From an uncultured Bryobacteraceae bacterium (GTDB taxonomy: Bacteria > Acidobacteriota > Terriglobia > Bryobacterales > Bryobacteraceae): 34,215 nucleotides of DNA. Location of the stretch: assembly GCA_937920635.1 (NCBI GenBank), contig CAKZUE010000087.1, forward strand, positions 1-34,215, given 5' to 3'. A model generated the notes under the pieces. The model searched no databases, was not told the DNA's origin, and saw only the letters and a list, made by a program, of their open reading frames with translations. A program made the translations under genes and the position numbers. This document shows, in pieces, positions 16,885 to 25,608 of this stretch (position 1 is the first letter of the stretch; every line of letters starts with the position of its first letter).

Positions 16885-18357
16885 ATGGCGCAGGCGGCCG
16901 AGCGCGGGCATCGGAGGCGGAGCAGAAGTCCCGTCCCAGGCCTGCGGACGCGGCTGACGCTGAGCTATGTGCTGTTGTTCGCCATCGTGATGGCGTCGAT
17001 CGGCTTCACCTTTCATCAGGCGCTGGTGGTGATCTCGCATCAGCAGGCCGAGCGGCTGCTGGATGCGGACTGGAGCGCGCTCAAGGGATTTCTGCGGAGC
17101 CGCGACGGGGAGCTGGTGTGGGCCTATGATCCGGAACATCCGGAAGAAGCCTTCACGGTGGAGCGGCTGCGGCGCGTGTTTCTGTTGACCGCCGCCGATG
17201 GCGAGATCGTGGAGATGTCGAACGGCTACGCGTCGATCGGGCGGGAGCCGGCGGAGACGGTCCGGGCGGTGCTGCAGTCGGGGCGGACGGTGACGGTGAA
17301 GAGGCGCGATGCCCGCGGCGAGATTTATATGGTGCGGATGGGGCCGTACGGGGGCGCGGGCAAGACGTATTTTGCGGCCATTGGCATGAGCGCGGGCGAC
17401 ACGGAACGGATTCCGTCGCGGATGCTGGCCGTGTATGCGGTGAGCATGCCGGTGATGCTGGTGGCGATCGGCGTCCTGGGCTGGTACGCGGCAGGCAGGG
17501 CGCTATCGCCGCTCCAGCGCGTGGTGGCGGCGGCGCGGACGGTTTCGGGAGGCAACTTGAGCCTGCGGATCGAACCGCTGGGCACCGGCGATGAACTGGA
17601 CGAGCTGATCGAGACATTCAACGGAATGATGGAGCGGCTGGAGGCGAATTTCGAGCAGATGAAACGCTTCTCGATGGACGCCTCCCACGAGCTGCGCACG
17701 CCGCTCACCGCCATCCGCGGACAACTGGAAGTGGCGCAACTGACGGCGAAGAGCACGGAGGACTTCCGGCGGGCGATCGCCACGGCGCTGGAAGATGTGG
17801 AGCGGCTGGGCCGGATCGTGCAGTCGCTGCTGCAACTGGCGCAGGCGGAGGCGGGGCAGATCCGTCTGAACTTCGAACCGGAGATGCTGGCCGAGGTGGC
17901 GGCGCGCCAGATGGCGCGGTTCCAGCCGCTGGCGGACGGCAAGCGGCTGAGCCTGGAGCTGGAAGCCGGCGACGGCTGCATGGCGCTGGTGGACCGGCTT
18001 CAGATGGAGCGGTTGCTGGACAACCTGCTGGCCAACGCCGTGAAATACACGCAGGAGGGCGGCCGCGTGACGGTGCGCGTGCGGCGGGAGGACGGCGAAG
18101 CCGTGATCGAAGTGGCCGACAACGGACCGGGCATTGCGCCGCAGCATCTGCCGCATATCTTCGACAAGTTCTACCGCGTGCGCGAGGGCGAGAGGACGGC
18201 GGGGCGCGGCGTGGGGCTGGGGCTGGCGTTTGTGGAGTGGATCGCGCGCGCTCACGGCGGGCGGGTGAGCGTGGAAAGCGAACCCGGCAAGGGATCCACG
18301 TTCCGCGTGCGGCTGCCGGCTTACCGGGAGAGTTCAGAAGAGGCGCGCTCCGGCTGA
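16885..18357 (+). CDS. Sensor histidine kinase (HAMP, HisKA, HATPase)
   Basis: The 490-residue kinase has a basic start, membrane helix 1 (about 25-47, LTLSYVLLFAIVMASIGF), an external region of about 140 residues, membrane helix 2 (about 175-197, YAVSMPVMLVAIGVLGWY), a HAMP segment, then the H-box SMDASHELRTPLTAIRG with the phospho-His. The ATP-binding lid follows: LDNLLANAVKYT (N-box), VADNGPGIAP (G1), FDKFYRV (F-box) and GRGVGLGLAFVEWI (G2). Layout and motifs resemble CusS-type kinases of copper or envelope stress, but the sensor region has no recognisable metal-binding cluster. GGGAAGG lies just before ATG 16885. Partner: the regulator at 16149-16853. Confidence 0.93.
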   Translation: MAQAAERGHRRRSRSPVPGLRTRLTLSYVLLFAIVMASIGFTFHQALVVISHQQAERLLDADWSALKGFLRSRDGELVWAYDPEHPEEAFTVERLRRVFLLTAADGEIVEMSNGYASIGREPAETVRAVLQSGRTVTVKRRDARGEIYMVRMGPYGGAGKTYFAAIGMSAGDTERIPSRMLAVYAVSMPVMLVAIGVLGWYAAGRALSPLQRVVAAARTVSGGNLSLRIEPLGTGDELDELIETFNGMMERLEANFEQMKRFSMDASHELRTPLTAIRGQLEVAQLTAKSTEDFRRAIATALEDVERLGRIVQSLLQLAQAEAGQIRLNFEPEMLAEVAARQMARFQPLADGKRLSLELEAGDGCMALVDRLQMERLLDNLLANAVKYTQEGGRVTVRVRREDGEAVIEVADNGPGIAPQHLPHIFDKFYRVREGERTAGRGVGLGLAFVEWIARAHGGRVSVESEPGKGSTFRVRLPAYRESSEEARSG

Positions 18358-18383
18358 GGCAGCCGCCGGCGGGGCTGGCCGGC

Positions 18384-18392
18384 TGATATCCT
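18384..18392 (+). promoter_or_regulatory. Extended -10 box before the esterase gene
   Basis: TG-A-TATCCT fits an extended -10 element. Transcription would start near 18399, leaving a leader of about 30 nt that includes AGGAGGAGG before ATG 18432. Confidence 0.35.
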
Positions 18393-18431
18393 TTCGTCGA
18401 GCATGGAGACGCATGCAAGGAGGAGGCGCAG

Positions 18432-19721
18432 ATGACCGACAGAAGAAGGTTCTGCCTGGCAGGCGCGGCGGCGCTGGCGTCCGCGCAGGAGCCGCCGGGG
18501 ACCAACTACGACGAGTCGAAGGTGCCCGCCTACAGCCTGCCGGATCCGTTGCGGTTTTCCGGCGGCGGGGAGGTCCGGTCTCCTGGGGACTGGAAGAGGC
18601 GCCGCGGCGAGATTCTGCGGCTGTTCGAGCGGGAGGTGTACGGCCGCACGGCGGCGGGGCGGCCGGAGGGGATGAGGTTCGAGATCCTTTCCGGCGCCGA
18701 GCCGGCGCTGGGCGGCGCGGCGTTGCGGAAGCAGGCGCGGATCCATTTTTCGGCGAATCCCGATGGGCCGAAGATGGATTTGCTGATGTATTTTCCGCCG
18801 GATTCGCGTGGAAAAGCACCCGTATTTCTCGGGCTGAATTTCCTGGGCAACCAGGCGGTGCGGAACGATCCGGCGGTGGCGCTGAACCGGAACTGGCAGC
18901 GCAACAACGAGGCGGCGGGCATCGCCGGCAACCGGGCGACGGAAGCATCGCGGGGGGCGGCGGCCGGGCGCTGGGCGGTGGAGAGGATCACGGCTGCGGG
19001 ATTCGCGCTGGCGACGGCGTGCTATGCCGACATCGCGCCGGACAATGAGCGGGACGCCTTCCGGCAGGGCGTGCTGCCGCTGTATTACCGCGAGGGACAG
19101 CAGAAGCCGGCGCCGGAGGAATGGGGCGCGATCGGCGCCTGGGCGTGGGGTTTGAGCCGGGCTCTGGACTATCTGGAGCAGGAGCCGCTGGCGGACGCGA
19201 GGCGGGTGGCGGTGATGGGGCACTCGCGGCTGGGCAAGACGGCGCTGTGGGCGGGAGCGCAGGACGAGCGGTTCGCGCTGGTGATCGCGAACAATTCCGG
19301 CTGCATGGGGGCGGCGCTGAGCCGCAGGCGGTATGGGGAAACGGTGGCGGCCATCACGAAACTGGCGCCGCACTGGTTTTGCGGCAATTTCCTGAAATAT
19401 GCGGGACGGGAGGACGATCTGCCGGTGGACCAGCACATGCTGATCGCGCTCTGCGCGCCGCGCCCTGTGTATGTGGCGAGCGCGGAAGAGGACCGGTGGG
19501 CGGACCCGCGCGGGGAATTCCTTTCTCTGGTGCACGCCACTCCGGTCTACCGGCTGCTGGGAGCGGACGGGCTGCCGGCGCGGGAGATGCCCGGGTTGCA
19601 CCAGCCGGTGATGGGACGGCTCGGCTATCACATCCGCGCCGGAGGGCACAACGTCACCGGCTACGACTGGCAGCAATTCATCGCCTTCGCGAGCCGGCAT
19701 TTTGGAGTAAAGGGCGAGTAA
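18432..19721 (+). CDS. CE15-like esterase (glucuronoyl methylesterase type), Tat-exported
   Basis: A 429-residue alpha/beta hydrolase. The N-terminus MTDRRRFCLAGAAALASAQ is a twin-arginine-like signal. The nucleophile elbow is VMGHSRLGKTALWAGAQDER, followed by VIANNSGCMGAALSRR; PHWFCGNFLKY, ALCAPRPVYVASAEEDRWAD and the late GGHNVTGYDWQQF (catalytic His) are all landmarks of bacterial carbohydrate esterase family 15. These enzymes split ester bonds between lignin alcohols and glucuronic acid of xylan. A role in plant polymer breakdown is inferred; no glycoside hydrolase is adjacent. AGGAGGAGG lies 6 nt before ATG. The next gene is 85 bp downstream. Confidence 0.86.
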   Translation: MTDRRRFCLAGAAALASAQEPPGTNYDESKVPAYSLPDPLRFSGGGEVRSPGDWKRRRGEILRLFEREVYGRTAAGRPEGMRFEILSGAEPALGGAALRKQARIHFSANPDGPKMDLLMYFPPDSRGKAPVFLGLNFLGNQAVRNDPAVALNRNWQRNNEAAGIAGNRATEASRGAAAGRWAVERITAAGFALATACYADIAPDNERDAFRQGVLPLYYREGQQKPAPEEWGAIGAWAWGLSRALDYLEQEPLADARRVAVMGHSRLGKTALWAGAQDERFALVIANNSGCMGAALSRRRYGETVAAITKLAPHWFCGNFLKYAGREDDLPVDQHMLIALCAPRPVYVASAEEDRWADPRGEFLSLVHATPVYRLLGADGLPAREMPGLHQPVMGRLGYHIRAGGHNVTGYDWQQFIAFASRHFGVKGE

Positions 19722-19806
19722 TTTCAACCGAAATGAAGGGACTTTGCCATGCGTTTTTCCGGCGCCGCAGCGCTGCCACAGTGGCCCGGCAGGAGCGGAG
19801 GGCGGC

Positions 19807-20658
19807 ATGAAAACGGCTGCGTGGGTCGTCTTTGGAATCGCGGTGGCAGCGCTGGGGCTGTGGCTGGCGGGGCTGGCGCGGTGGCGGCATTTCTCGGAGC
19901 AGTGGAAGGCGAAGCTGGAGAAGCGGGTCCCGCGGCAGCGCTTCCCTGCCCGGGCTGAGGCGGGAACGGAGGCGTTGCCGCTGCCCGTGCAGCGCTATCT
20001 GAGGCGCATTTACAACGGCGCAGCCGTGCAGGCGGACGTGGTGCGGATCCGGCAGGAGGGCCTGTTCAACCTGAGCGAGAGCGGCGAGCGATGGGTGCGC
20101 TTTTCGGCGGAACAGGTGACGGCGCTTGGCGAGCCGGGCTTCGACTGGGACGCGCGGGTGCGGATGGCGCCGGGAGTGACGGTGTTCGTGCGAGACGCGT
20201 ATGCAGACGGCGAAGGATTGACGGAGGCGCGCCTGTTCGGGCTGTGGCGGGTGGCGGGGCTGAGGGGCGGCGGGACCATCGCCGAGGGGCAACTGCTGCG
20301 GTTCCTGGCTGAAGCGCCGTGGTATCCGATGGCGCTGTTGCCGGGCGGGCTGGTGGAGTGGAGCGAAGCGGACTACCGGTCGGCGCGGGCGACGCTGCGG
20401 CATGGGGCGCTGCGCGTGTCGATGGTCTTCACCTTCGCCGAAGACGACTCCGTGATGGCGGTGCGGGCGGAGGCGCGCGGCAGGATGAGCGGCGGGCGGC
20501 TGGAGCCGGCGCCGTGGCAGGGGCGGTTCTGGAATTATGCGTACCGCAACGGCGTGAGGATTCCGCTGGAGGGCGAGGTGTCGTGGATTCTGCCTTCGGG
20601 GCCGCAGCCATACTGGCGGGGCAGGATCGTGGAGATCCGCTACGAGCGGGCGCGGTAG
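19807..20658 (+). CDS. DUF6544-type protein
   Basis: About 283 residues: one N-terminal membrane helix (about 1-22, MKTAAWVVFGIAVAALGLWL), then LPLPVQRYLRRIYNGA, PGFDWDARVRMAPGVTVFVR, GQLLRFLAEAPWYPMALLP and a late PYWRGRIVEIRYERAR. These blocks agree with what I remember of the DUF6544 family (previously listed as DUF6920); no enzymatic function is established. The start is ATG 19807, with GGAGGG at 19796-19801; the upstream in-frame extension to 19744 is Cys/Pro-rich and unlikely. It may be co-transcribed with the esterase, with which it has no known functional link. It ends 10 bp before the converging oxidoreductase gene. Confidence 0.75.
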   Translation: MKTAAWVVFGIAVAALGLWLAGLARWRHFSEQWKAKLEKRVPRQRFPARAEAGTEALPLPVQRYLRRIYNGAAVQADVVRIRQEGLFNLSESGERWVRFSAEQVTALGEPGFDWDARVRMAPGVTVFVRDAYADGEGLTEARLFGLWRVAGLRGGGTIAEGQLLRFLAEAPWYPMALLPGGLVEWSEADYRSARATLRHGALRVSMVFTFAEDDSVMAVRAEARGRMSGGRLEPAPWQGRFWNYAYRNGVRIPLEGEVSWILPSGPQPYWRGRIVEIRYERAR

Positions 20659-20668
20659 CGCGGGCGGA

Positions 20669-22354
20669 TCAGCGCGGGCGCAGGCGCGGCCAGGCGATCT
20701 CAACGCCCTGGCGCGCGAGCTGTTGCTGGAATTCTTGCAGCAGGCTGCCGGTGTTGCGCACCTGGCGCGGGCGGAGGCGGCGCTGGACGCAGTGCGCCGC
20801 CAGAGCGCCGGCGCTTTCGCCGATGTTCCACTCCACCGGATGCAGGCGGTAGCAGCCGTTGGTGATGTGGGTGACGCCGAGGTTCTTTGCAGCGGGCAGG
20901 AGGTTCTCGACGCGCTTCGGAATGAGGGCGCCGAGGGGGATCTGGAACGGCAGGCTGCTGACATCGATGTAATTGTCGCCGCCGCTGGACGGGTGCAGAT
21001 CGATGCGGTAGCTGCCGACGCCGACCGAGTCGGGGAAGGGTTCGGCGGCGACATCTTCCTGCGGCTTGCCGGTGAGCTTCATGCGGGCATCGGTGCCGAC
21101 GTGGTGTTCGAGCACGGTGAACTCGGCCTGGATGCGGCGCGATTCGCGGATGTAGGGATACATGGCGAGGCCGTCCGCGGTTCCGGTGATGTCAGGGCGC
21201 AGGTGGAGCCCTTTCCAGCCGGCGCCGCCATCGGGGCGCGGGGCTTCGGTCTGCATCCAGTACAGGAGGGAGAGGCTCAACTGGCGGGCGCGCTTCAGGT
21301 GGCGGGCGGCTTCCGCGGGGGGCACATCGTACAGGTTGCCGAGCCAATAGTCGTTTTGCGGCCAGTTGACCAGGGTGACATCGGTGGAGCAGAAGCCGGG
21401 CTCGTAGATTTCTTTCCGGATGATGCGGCGGTAGATCCAGAGGTTGAGCCCGGGCTGTTTCGCCTGAAGCGCGGGGTCGAAATACACGCGGCGGGGCTTG
21501 AGCGTAATGGGATCCGACATGGACCAGCTCAGCAGCCTGCCGGGCCAGGCGGGGCGCATTTCGGGGACATAATCGCGCCAGAAGGAGTACTCTTCGGGGC
21601 GGTCGATGGTGTGATCGCCTTCGGGGTCGTAGCCCAGGGCGAAGCAGACGGTGAACGCCTGGTGGTTGTGCGGCTGCGCCTGTTCGGGCGCATGGAGTTC
21701 TCCGGTCTGCGCGCGGGACTCGGCGCCGGTGACGTACTCGGTGCGGGTGAGCGGGAGGAGTTCGCCGGTTTCGGTGGCATCGAGGAAGAAGGGAGCGCGG
21801 ACGACGCGCGCGGCGCCGGAATCGTCGCGGAATTCGACCGCCTTGACTGTGTCTCCGTCCACATCCGCCCGAAGGAGCGCGGCGCGGGTGAACAGCGCCA
21901 GGCGTCCCGAGGCAAGGTATTTTTGCAGCATGGCGTGAAGAACGGCGAGCGCAACGCGGGGCTCGTGCGTGAGCACGGAGACGGAACCGCCGCCGGGGTT
22001 CAGCCGCGGGTCTTCGGCATGCGGCGGCAGCAGCGGGTAGTGGCTCCGGTAGAAGTTCCGGACGCCGTTGCGGAAAGCGCGGTAGGAGGCGGTGCAGCCG
22101 AACATCTCGATCCAGGGATGCTCGTCGGGGGGCACCGCCTGGGAGGTGAGCTGCCCGCCAATCCAGGGGGTCTCTTCGGTCATGAGGACGCGGAGACCGG
22201 CGCGGCAGGCGGCCAGCGCGGCGGCGCAACCGCCGGTTCCTCCGCCGAGGATGGCGACGCCGGCGGAGATCTCGCGGCCGGCGGCCCAGGCGGGGAGCGA
22301 AAAAACGGGAACGGCTGAAATTGTTTGAATAAAGGAGCGGCGCGTCAGCTTCAT
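20669..22354 (-). CDS. FAD-dependent oxidoreductase (FAD_oxidored type), Tat-exported
   Basis: A 561-residue flavoprotein. MKLTRRSFIQTISAVPVFSL is a twin-arginine signal, followed by the dinucleotide-binding fold VAILGGGTGGCAAALAACRA and the second motif VLMTEETPWIGGQLTSQAV. The end of the chain has HITNGCYRLHPVEWNIGESA, a family-typical FAD/substrate region. Acidobacteria and Planctomycetes carry many such proteins of unknown substrate, often linked to sugar or polymer degradation. The open frame extends to 22405, but the Tat signal points to ATG 22354. It is divergent from the kinase-nuclease gene, 53 bp away, and converges with the DUF6544-type gene. Confidence 0.88.
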   Translation of the reverse strand: MKLTRRSFIQTISAVPVFSLPAWAAGREISAGVAILGGGTGGCAAALAACRAGLRVLMTEETPWIGGQLTSQAVPPDEHPWIEMFGCTASYRAFRNGVRNFYRSHYPLLPPHAEDPRLNPGGGSVSVLTHEPRVALAVLHAMLQKYLASGRLALFTRAALLRADVDGDTVKAVEFRDDSGAARVVRAPFFLDATETGELLPLTRTEYVTGAESRAQTGELHAPEQAQPHNHQAFTVCFALGYDPEGDHTIDRPEEYSFWRDYVPEMRPAWPGRLLSWSMSDPITLKPRRVYFDPALQAKQPGLNLWIYRRIIRKEIYEPGFCSTDVTLVNWPQNDYWLGNLYDVPPAEAARHLKRARQLSLSLLYWMQTEAPRPDGGAGWKGLHLRPDITGTADGLAMYPYIRESRRIQAEFTVLEHHVGTDARMKLTGKPQEDVAAEPFPDSVGVGSYRIDLHPSSGGDNYIDVSSLPFQIPLGALIPKRVENLLPAAKNLGVTHITNGCYRLHPVEWNIGESAGALAAHCVQRRLRPRQVRNTGSLLQEFQQQLARQGVEIAWPRLRPR

Positions 22355-22407
22355 GGGGCTGCACCCTACGCTATCATGGGCATGGGCCCGAAGTGCGGGC
22401 CGCATCC

Positions 22408-23364
22408 ATGGCGGTTGTCACCGTTTCCGGGCAGGCGGGATGCCGGACGCGCGAGGTGGCGCGGCTGGCGGCGCAGCGGCTTGCGTTCACGCATGTGAGC
22501 GCGGAAAAGCTGGACGCGCTGATGGGCGAGGAGTTCGGGCCGGTGGTGGAGCGCGCCTCGCGCGTCTGGCCGGACATGGCGGCGGCCATCCTGCTGCGGC
22601 TGGCCACGCAGGAGCATCTGGTGGTGGGCGTGGACGGGGCGGAGGAGGTGTTCCGCGGCTTCCCTGCCCTGCTGCGGGTGCGCGTGGTGGCGCCGGCGGC
22701 GCGGCGGGCGGGCAACGTGATGCTGGACGACGGGCTGGACCGCACGCAGGCGCGGCAGGCGCTGGCGGCGCGGGACCGCGAGGCGGCGCAGCTCAGGAAG
22801 GCGCGTTTCGGGCGGGCGACGGCGGCGCCGGAGGCGTTCGACCTGGTGCTCAATGCGGCTTCGCTGGACGCCGCGCACATGGCGGAGCTGATCGCGCTGG
22901 CCGTGACGCAGCAGGGCCTGGCCGATCACGGATTTCTGTCGCCGGCGGCGGAGGCGCAACTCCAGTTCCAGATCCGCCTGCGGCTGGCCCGGCACGGCAT
23001 CCACGCGCACGGGCGCGCGTCGCTGACGAAGCCGCAATTCAGCCATCCGTCAGAGGAAATCTTCGCCAATTTGCTGGATTTCTACCGGATCCCGTGGGAA
23101 TACGAGCCGAAATCATTTCCCATCGCCTGGGACGAGAATGGCAACGTGATCGAGGCCTTTACACCCGACTTTTTCCTGCCGGAATCGAACCTTTACGTGG
23201 AACTGACCACGATGAAGCAGTCGTTGGTGACGAAAAAGAACCGCAAAATCCGGCTGCTGCGCGAGATCTATCCGCACGTCAACATCCAGGTGTTTTATCA
23301 GAAGGACATCATGGATCTGGTGATGAAGTACGGGCTGGCGCCGCAGGCGCAGCCGCAGCCGTGA
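22408..23364 (+). CDS. Fusion of cytidylate-kinase-like and PD-(D/E)XK-like domains
   Basis: The 318-residue protein is two-part. Residues 1-175 resemble the cytidylate-kinase-like family (Cytidylate_kin2): MAVVTVSGQAGCRTREVARL at the P-loop position, VGVDGAEEVFRGFPALLRVRV, then ARDREAAQLRKARFG as in the lid. The P-loop lacks the canonical GxxxxGK[ST]. Residues about 205-310 have SHPSEEIFANLLDFYRIPWE, YEPKSFPI, FTPDFFLPESNLYVELTTMK and KKNRKIRLLREIYP, a pattern like a small PD-(D/E)XK nuclease fold (D in PDF, E in ELT, then K). I infer an adenine/cytidine-type nucleotide link and no proven activity. hpt starts 10 bp downstream. GTG at 22393 is an alternative start. Confidence 0.7.
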   Translation: MAVVTVSGQAGCRTREVARLAAQRLAFTHVSAEKLDALMGEEFGPVVERASRVWPDMAAAILLRLATQEHLVVGVDGAEEVFRGFPALLRVRVVAPAARRAGNVMLDDGLDRTQARQALAARDREAAQLRKARFGRATAAPEAFDLVLNAASLDAAHMAELIALAVTQQGLADHGFLSPAAEAQLQFQIRLRLARHGIHAHGRASLTKPQFSHPSEEIFANLLDFYRIPWEYEPKSFPIAWDENGNVIEAFTPDFFLPESNLYVELTTMKQSLVTKKNRKIRLLREIYPHVNIQVFYQKDIMDLVMKYGLAPQAQPQP

Positions 23365-23374
23365 GAGCCGCGAT

Positions 23375-23914
23375 ATGAAGGTTCCCGCGCTTCCCGTCAT
23401 CGACCGCGTGCTGTTCACCGAGGAAGAGGTGCAGCGGCGCATCCGCGAGGTGGCGGAGGAGATCTCCATCCGCTACCGGGACGGCAACCTGAAGATGATC
23501 GGCGTGCTGAAGGGATCGGTGTTTTTCCTGACGGCGCTGGCGCGGGAGCTGGCGATTCCCGTCAAGATCGATTTCCTTTCAATCTCGCATTTCTCCAACC
23601 ACACGCGCGCGCCGGGGGTCGTGCGGATCGCGAAAGACCTCGATGATTCCGTGGAAGGCGAGGACGTTCTGCTGGTGGAAGATATCGTCGACACGGGCTT
23701 TACAGCCCGCTATCTGTTGCAGACGCTGGCCGGGCGGGGGCCGAATTCGATCGCGCTGTGCACGATGCTGGACCGTCCGGCGCGGCGGATCGTGCCGCTG
23801 AAGATCGACTTCAAGTGTTTCGAGATCCCCGACCGCTTCGTCATCGGCTGCGGGCTGGACTACAAGCAGCTTTATCGGAACCTGAACTTCCTGGCGGTGC
23901 TGAAACCGGACTGA
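23375..23914 (+). CDS. hpt: Hypoxanthine phosphoribosyltransferase
   Basis: The enzyme makes IMP (and GMP) from hypoxanthine (or guanine) and PRPP in purine salvage. The 179-residue length is normal. The PRPP motif VLLVEDIVDTGFTARYL is at about 91-107, preceded by GVLKGSVFFLTAL; the substrate-binding end is DRFVIGCGLDYKQLYRNL. The gene follows the kinase-nuclease fusion by 10 bp and is probably co-transcribed with it. A hairpin overlaps its stop codon (23913-23929) before the converging GNAT gene. Confidence 0.95.
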   Translation: MKVPALPVIDRVLFTEEEVQRRIREVAEEISIRYRDGNLKMIGVLKGSVFFLTALARELAIPVKIDFLSISHFSNHTRAPGVVRIAKDLDDSVEGEDVLLVEDIVDTGFTARYLLQTLAGRGPNSIALCTMLDRPARRIVPLKIDFKCFEIPDRFVIGCGLDYKQLYRNLNFLAVLKPD

Positions 23915-23929
23915 GGCGGCTTACGCCTC
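23913..23929. terminator. Hairpin between converging hpt and GNAT genes
   Basis: GAGGCG (23913-23918), loop GCTTA, CGCCTC (23924-23929). The six-base-pair stem is perfect and overlaps the hpt stop. No T-run follows on either strand, so it may pause or protect rather than terminate on its own. Confidence 0.3.
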
Positions 23930-24397
23930 CCGGCGCAGCACGAAGTCCTCTTCGAACAGATCGTATTCGGTCTGGCGCATGCCGCAACGGAGGTAGGTCT
24001 CCTGAGCGCGCTGGTTCGATTTATCCACGTAGAGCCGCAGCCCGCAGACCTGGGGATCGGACTTCGCCAGCGACCGGACGTGATCATACAGGGCGCGAAA
24101 GACGCCCTTTCCGCGGTGTTCCGGCGCGACCCAGACGCTCTGGATCCACCAGAACACCCCGTTGCGCCAGTCCGACCACTCATAGGTGATCATCAGTTGG
24201 CCGGCTCGGCGTGCTCCGCGTTCGGCGATGAAATAGCGGCCGCGGGAGGGCTCGTCGAACAAGGCATGGACGCCCGAGCGCAGGCGTTCGAGGTCGAGCG
24301 AGAGGCGCTCGGTTTCCAGCGCCATCTCCGCATTGCCGCGCACGAGGAACCCGGCGTCTTGGCGCGCCGCCGGGCGGATGGTGATGTCTTCGCTCAT
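23921..24397 (-). CDS. GNAT family N-acetyltransferase
   Basis: The 158-residue protein has a single acetyltransferase domain with motif A VWVAPEHRGKGVFRALYDHV, which binds acetyl-CoA. It starts at ATG 24397, six bases after the stop of the NHL gene on the same strand, so the two form an operon. The N-terminal IRPAARQDAGFLVRGNAEMA is typical. The C-terminal NQRAQETYLRCGMRQTEYDL also fits the fold. The substrate (amino acid, antibiotic or protein N-terminus) cannot be told. Confidence 0.88.
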   Translation of the reverse strand: MSEDITIRPAARQDAGFLVRGNAEMALETERLSLDLERLRSGVHALFDEPSRGRYFIAERGARRAGQLMITYEWSDWRNGVFWWIQSVWVAPEHRGKGVFRALYDHVRSLAKSDPQVCGLRLYVDKSNQRAQETYLRCGMRQTEYDLFEEDFVLRREA

Positions 24398-24403
24398 CCT
24401 GTT

Positions 24404-25447
24404 TCAAACAATCCTTTTGAGTTTTGTCACGCGGCCCGCCTCCACCCATTCCACCACGAAGATGTTGCCTTGCGAGTCGAAGCAGGCCGCGTGGGGGCAG
24501 ATGAAGCGGCCGGCGGGGAAACGCTCGCGGGGCTGCTTGCGCAGCTCGCCCCACGTGCCGGAAGGGTCTTCGCCGAGGTGGGCGATCAGGTTGTCGGCGC
24601 CGTCGAGCAGGGTGACGCGGGCTTCGAGATCCGGCACAAGGAGCGTGCCGCCGCGGTGATCGAAATGGCAGGGCAGCTTCACGGCGCCCTCGGCGGCGAA
24701 GCCGAGGTGCGTGCCGTCGAGCGCGAAATACTGGAGGCGGCGGTTGGTGCGGTCGGCGACGAGGACGCGCTCGGAGCCCGAGCGGCGGTCGATGGCGATG
24801 CCGTGGGGGCAGTCGAGCCTGCCGGGCTCCTTGCCCTTGCCGCCGAAGGTGAACTTCCAGCGCCCGCGCGAGTCGTAGACGTTGACGAAGGAGGAGCCGT
24901 AGCCGTCGGCGACGTAGATGTCTCCGGTGGAGGCGATGGCGAGATTGGTGGGGCTGTAGCGCGGGCGCTTGCCGTCGGCGGCGGGCTGGTAGGCGGGCGA
25001 CTGCTCGGGGTAGCCGAACTCCCAGACGCGCTCGCCGCGCAGGGAATACTTGGCGACAATGGCGCGGCGGGTGTCGCAGAAGTAGAGGAACTCTTCGCCG
25101 CCTTCGCGGCGCAGCGCGAGACCGTGGGCGCCGCCCCTGAACTCGCCGCCCCAACTGCGGACGAAGCGCCCGCGCGGATCGAAAACAACGACGGTGTCAT
25201 CGCTCTGCGAAGCCGCGTTGACGGTGTGATGGATGTAAACGAGGCCCTGCGAATCGACGCAGACGCCATGCGTGTTGCCGTAAGCGATGCGGGCGGGCAG
25301 TTGGCCCCAATCGTGATGGACTTCGTATTGGTGTTCGCCGCTGCCGGTGAGCGGCGGGCGGGAACCGGCTTTGTCCGTTGTCCAGACGGCAGGCGCGAGA
25401 GCCGCGGCAAACAGAGAGCGGCGGCTGGGCGTGGCAGGCAGTTTCAT
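24404..25447 (-). CDS. NHL-repeat beta-propeller protein, Tat-exported
   Basis: A 347-residue exported protein. The N-terminus MKLPATPSRRSLFAAALAPA has a twin-arginine signal. NHL-type repeats follow, such as THGVCVDSQGLVYIHHT, SPTNLAIASTGDIYVADGYG, DCPHGIAIDRRSGSERVLVA and ICPHAACFDSQGNIFVVEW, giving a beta-propeller similar to those of peptidyl-hydroxyglycine lyase and 6-bladed lactonases. An enzymatic activity is not evident. TACAAT at 25478-25483 with AGAAGGG downstream suggests a promoter. The upstream frame to 25546 is not needed. GNAT follows 6 bp downstream. Confidence 0.85.
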   Translation of the reverse strand: MKLPATPSRRSLFAAALAPAVWTTDKAGSRPPLTGSGEHQYEVHHDWGQLPARIAYGNTHGVCVDSQGLVYIHHTVNAASQSDDTVVVFDPRGRFVRSWGGEFRGGAHGLALRREGGEEFLYFCDTRRAIVAKYSLRGERVWEFGYPEQSPAYQPAADGKRPRYSPTNLAIASTGDIYVADGYGSSFVNVYDSRGRWKFTFGGKGKEPGRLDCPHGIAIDRRSGSERVLVADRTNRRLQYFALDGTHLGFAAEGAVKLPCHFDHRGGTLLVPDLEARVTLLDGADNLIAHLGEDPSGTWGELRKQPRERFPAGRFICPHAACFDSQGNIFVVEWVEAGRVTKLKRIV

Positions 25448-25477
25448 GATGCGGCCCTTCTGACAGGATGTGAGCCT

Positions 25478-25483
25478 ATTGTA
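25478..25483 (-). promoter_or_regulatory. -10 box for the NHL gene
   Basis: TACAAT on the minus strand would start transcription near 25471, giving a leader of about 24 nt with AGAAGGG before ATG 25447. The spacing and box match the -10 boxes of coaD and mobA. Confidence 0.4.
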
Positions 25484-25608
25484 AGCCAGGCGAACGGCCG
25501 GGGGCGATCGCCGTGTTGCCTGCGGATTGCCCGCAGACGGCGTCATGGATTATGCTGTCAGACACGCTGGGCAGTTGCGGCGAACCACAAGGCCACAGGA
25601 GGGGCTGT

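Noticed and set aside
20723-22318. Long rightward open frame over the FAD oxidoreductase
   Set aside because: Shadow of the leftward flavoprotein, which has a Tat signal and an FAD motif.
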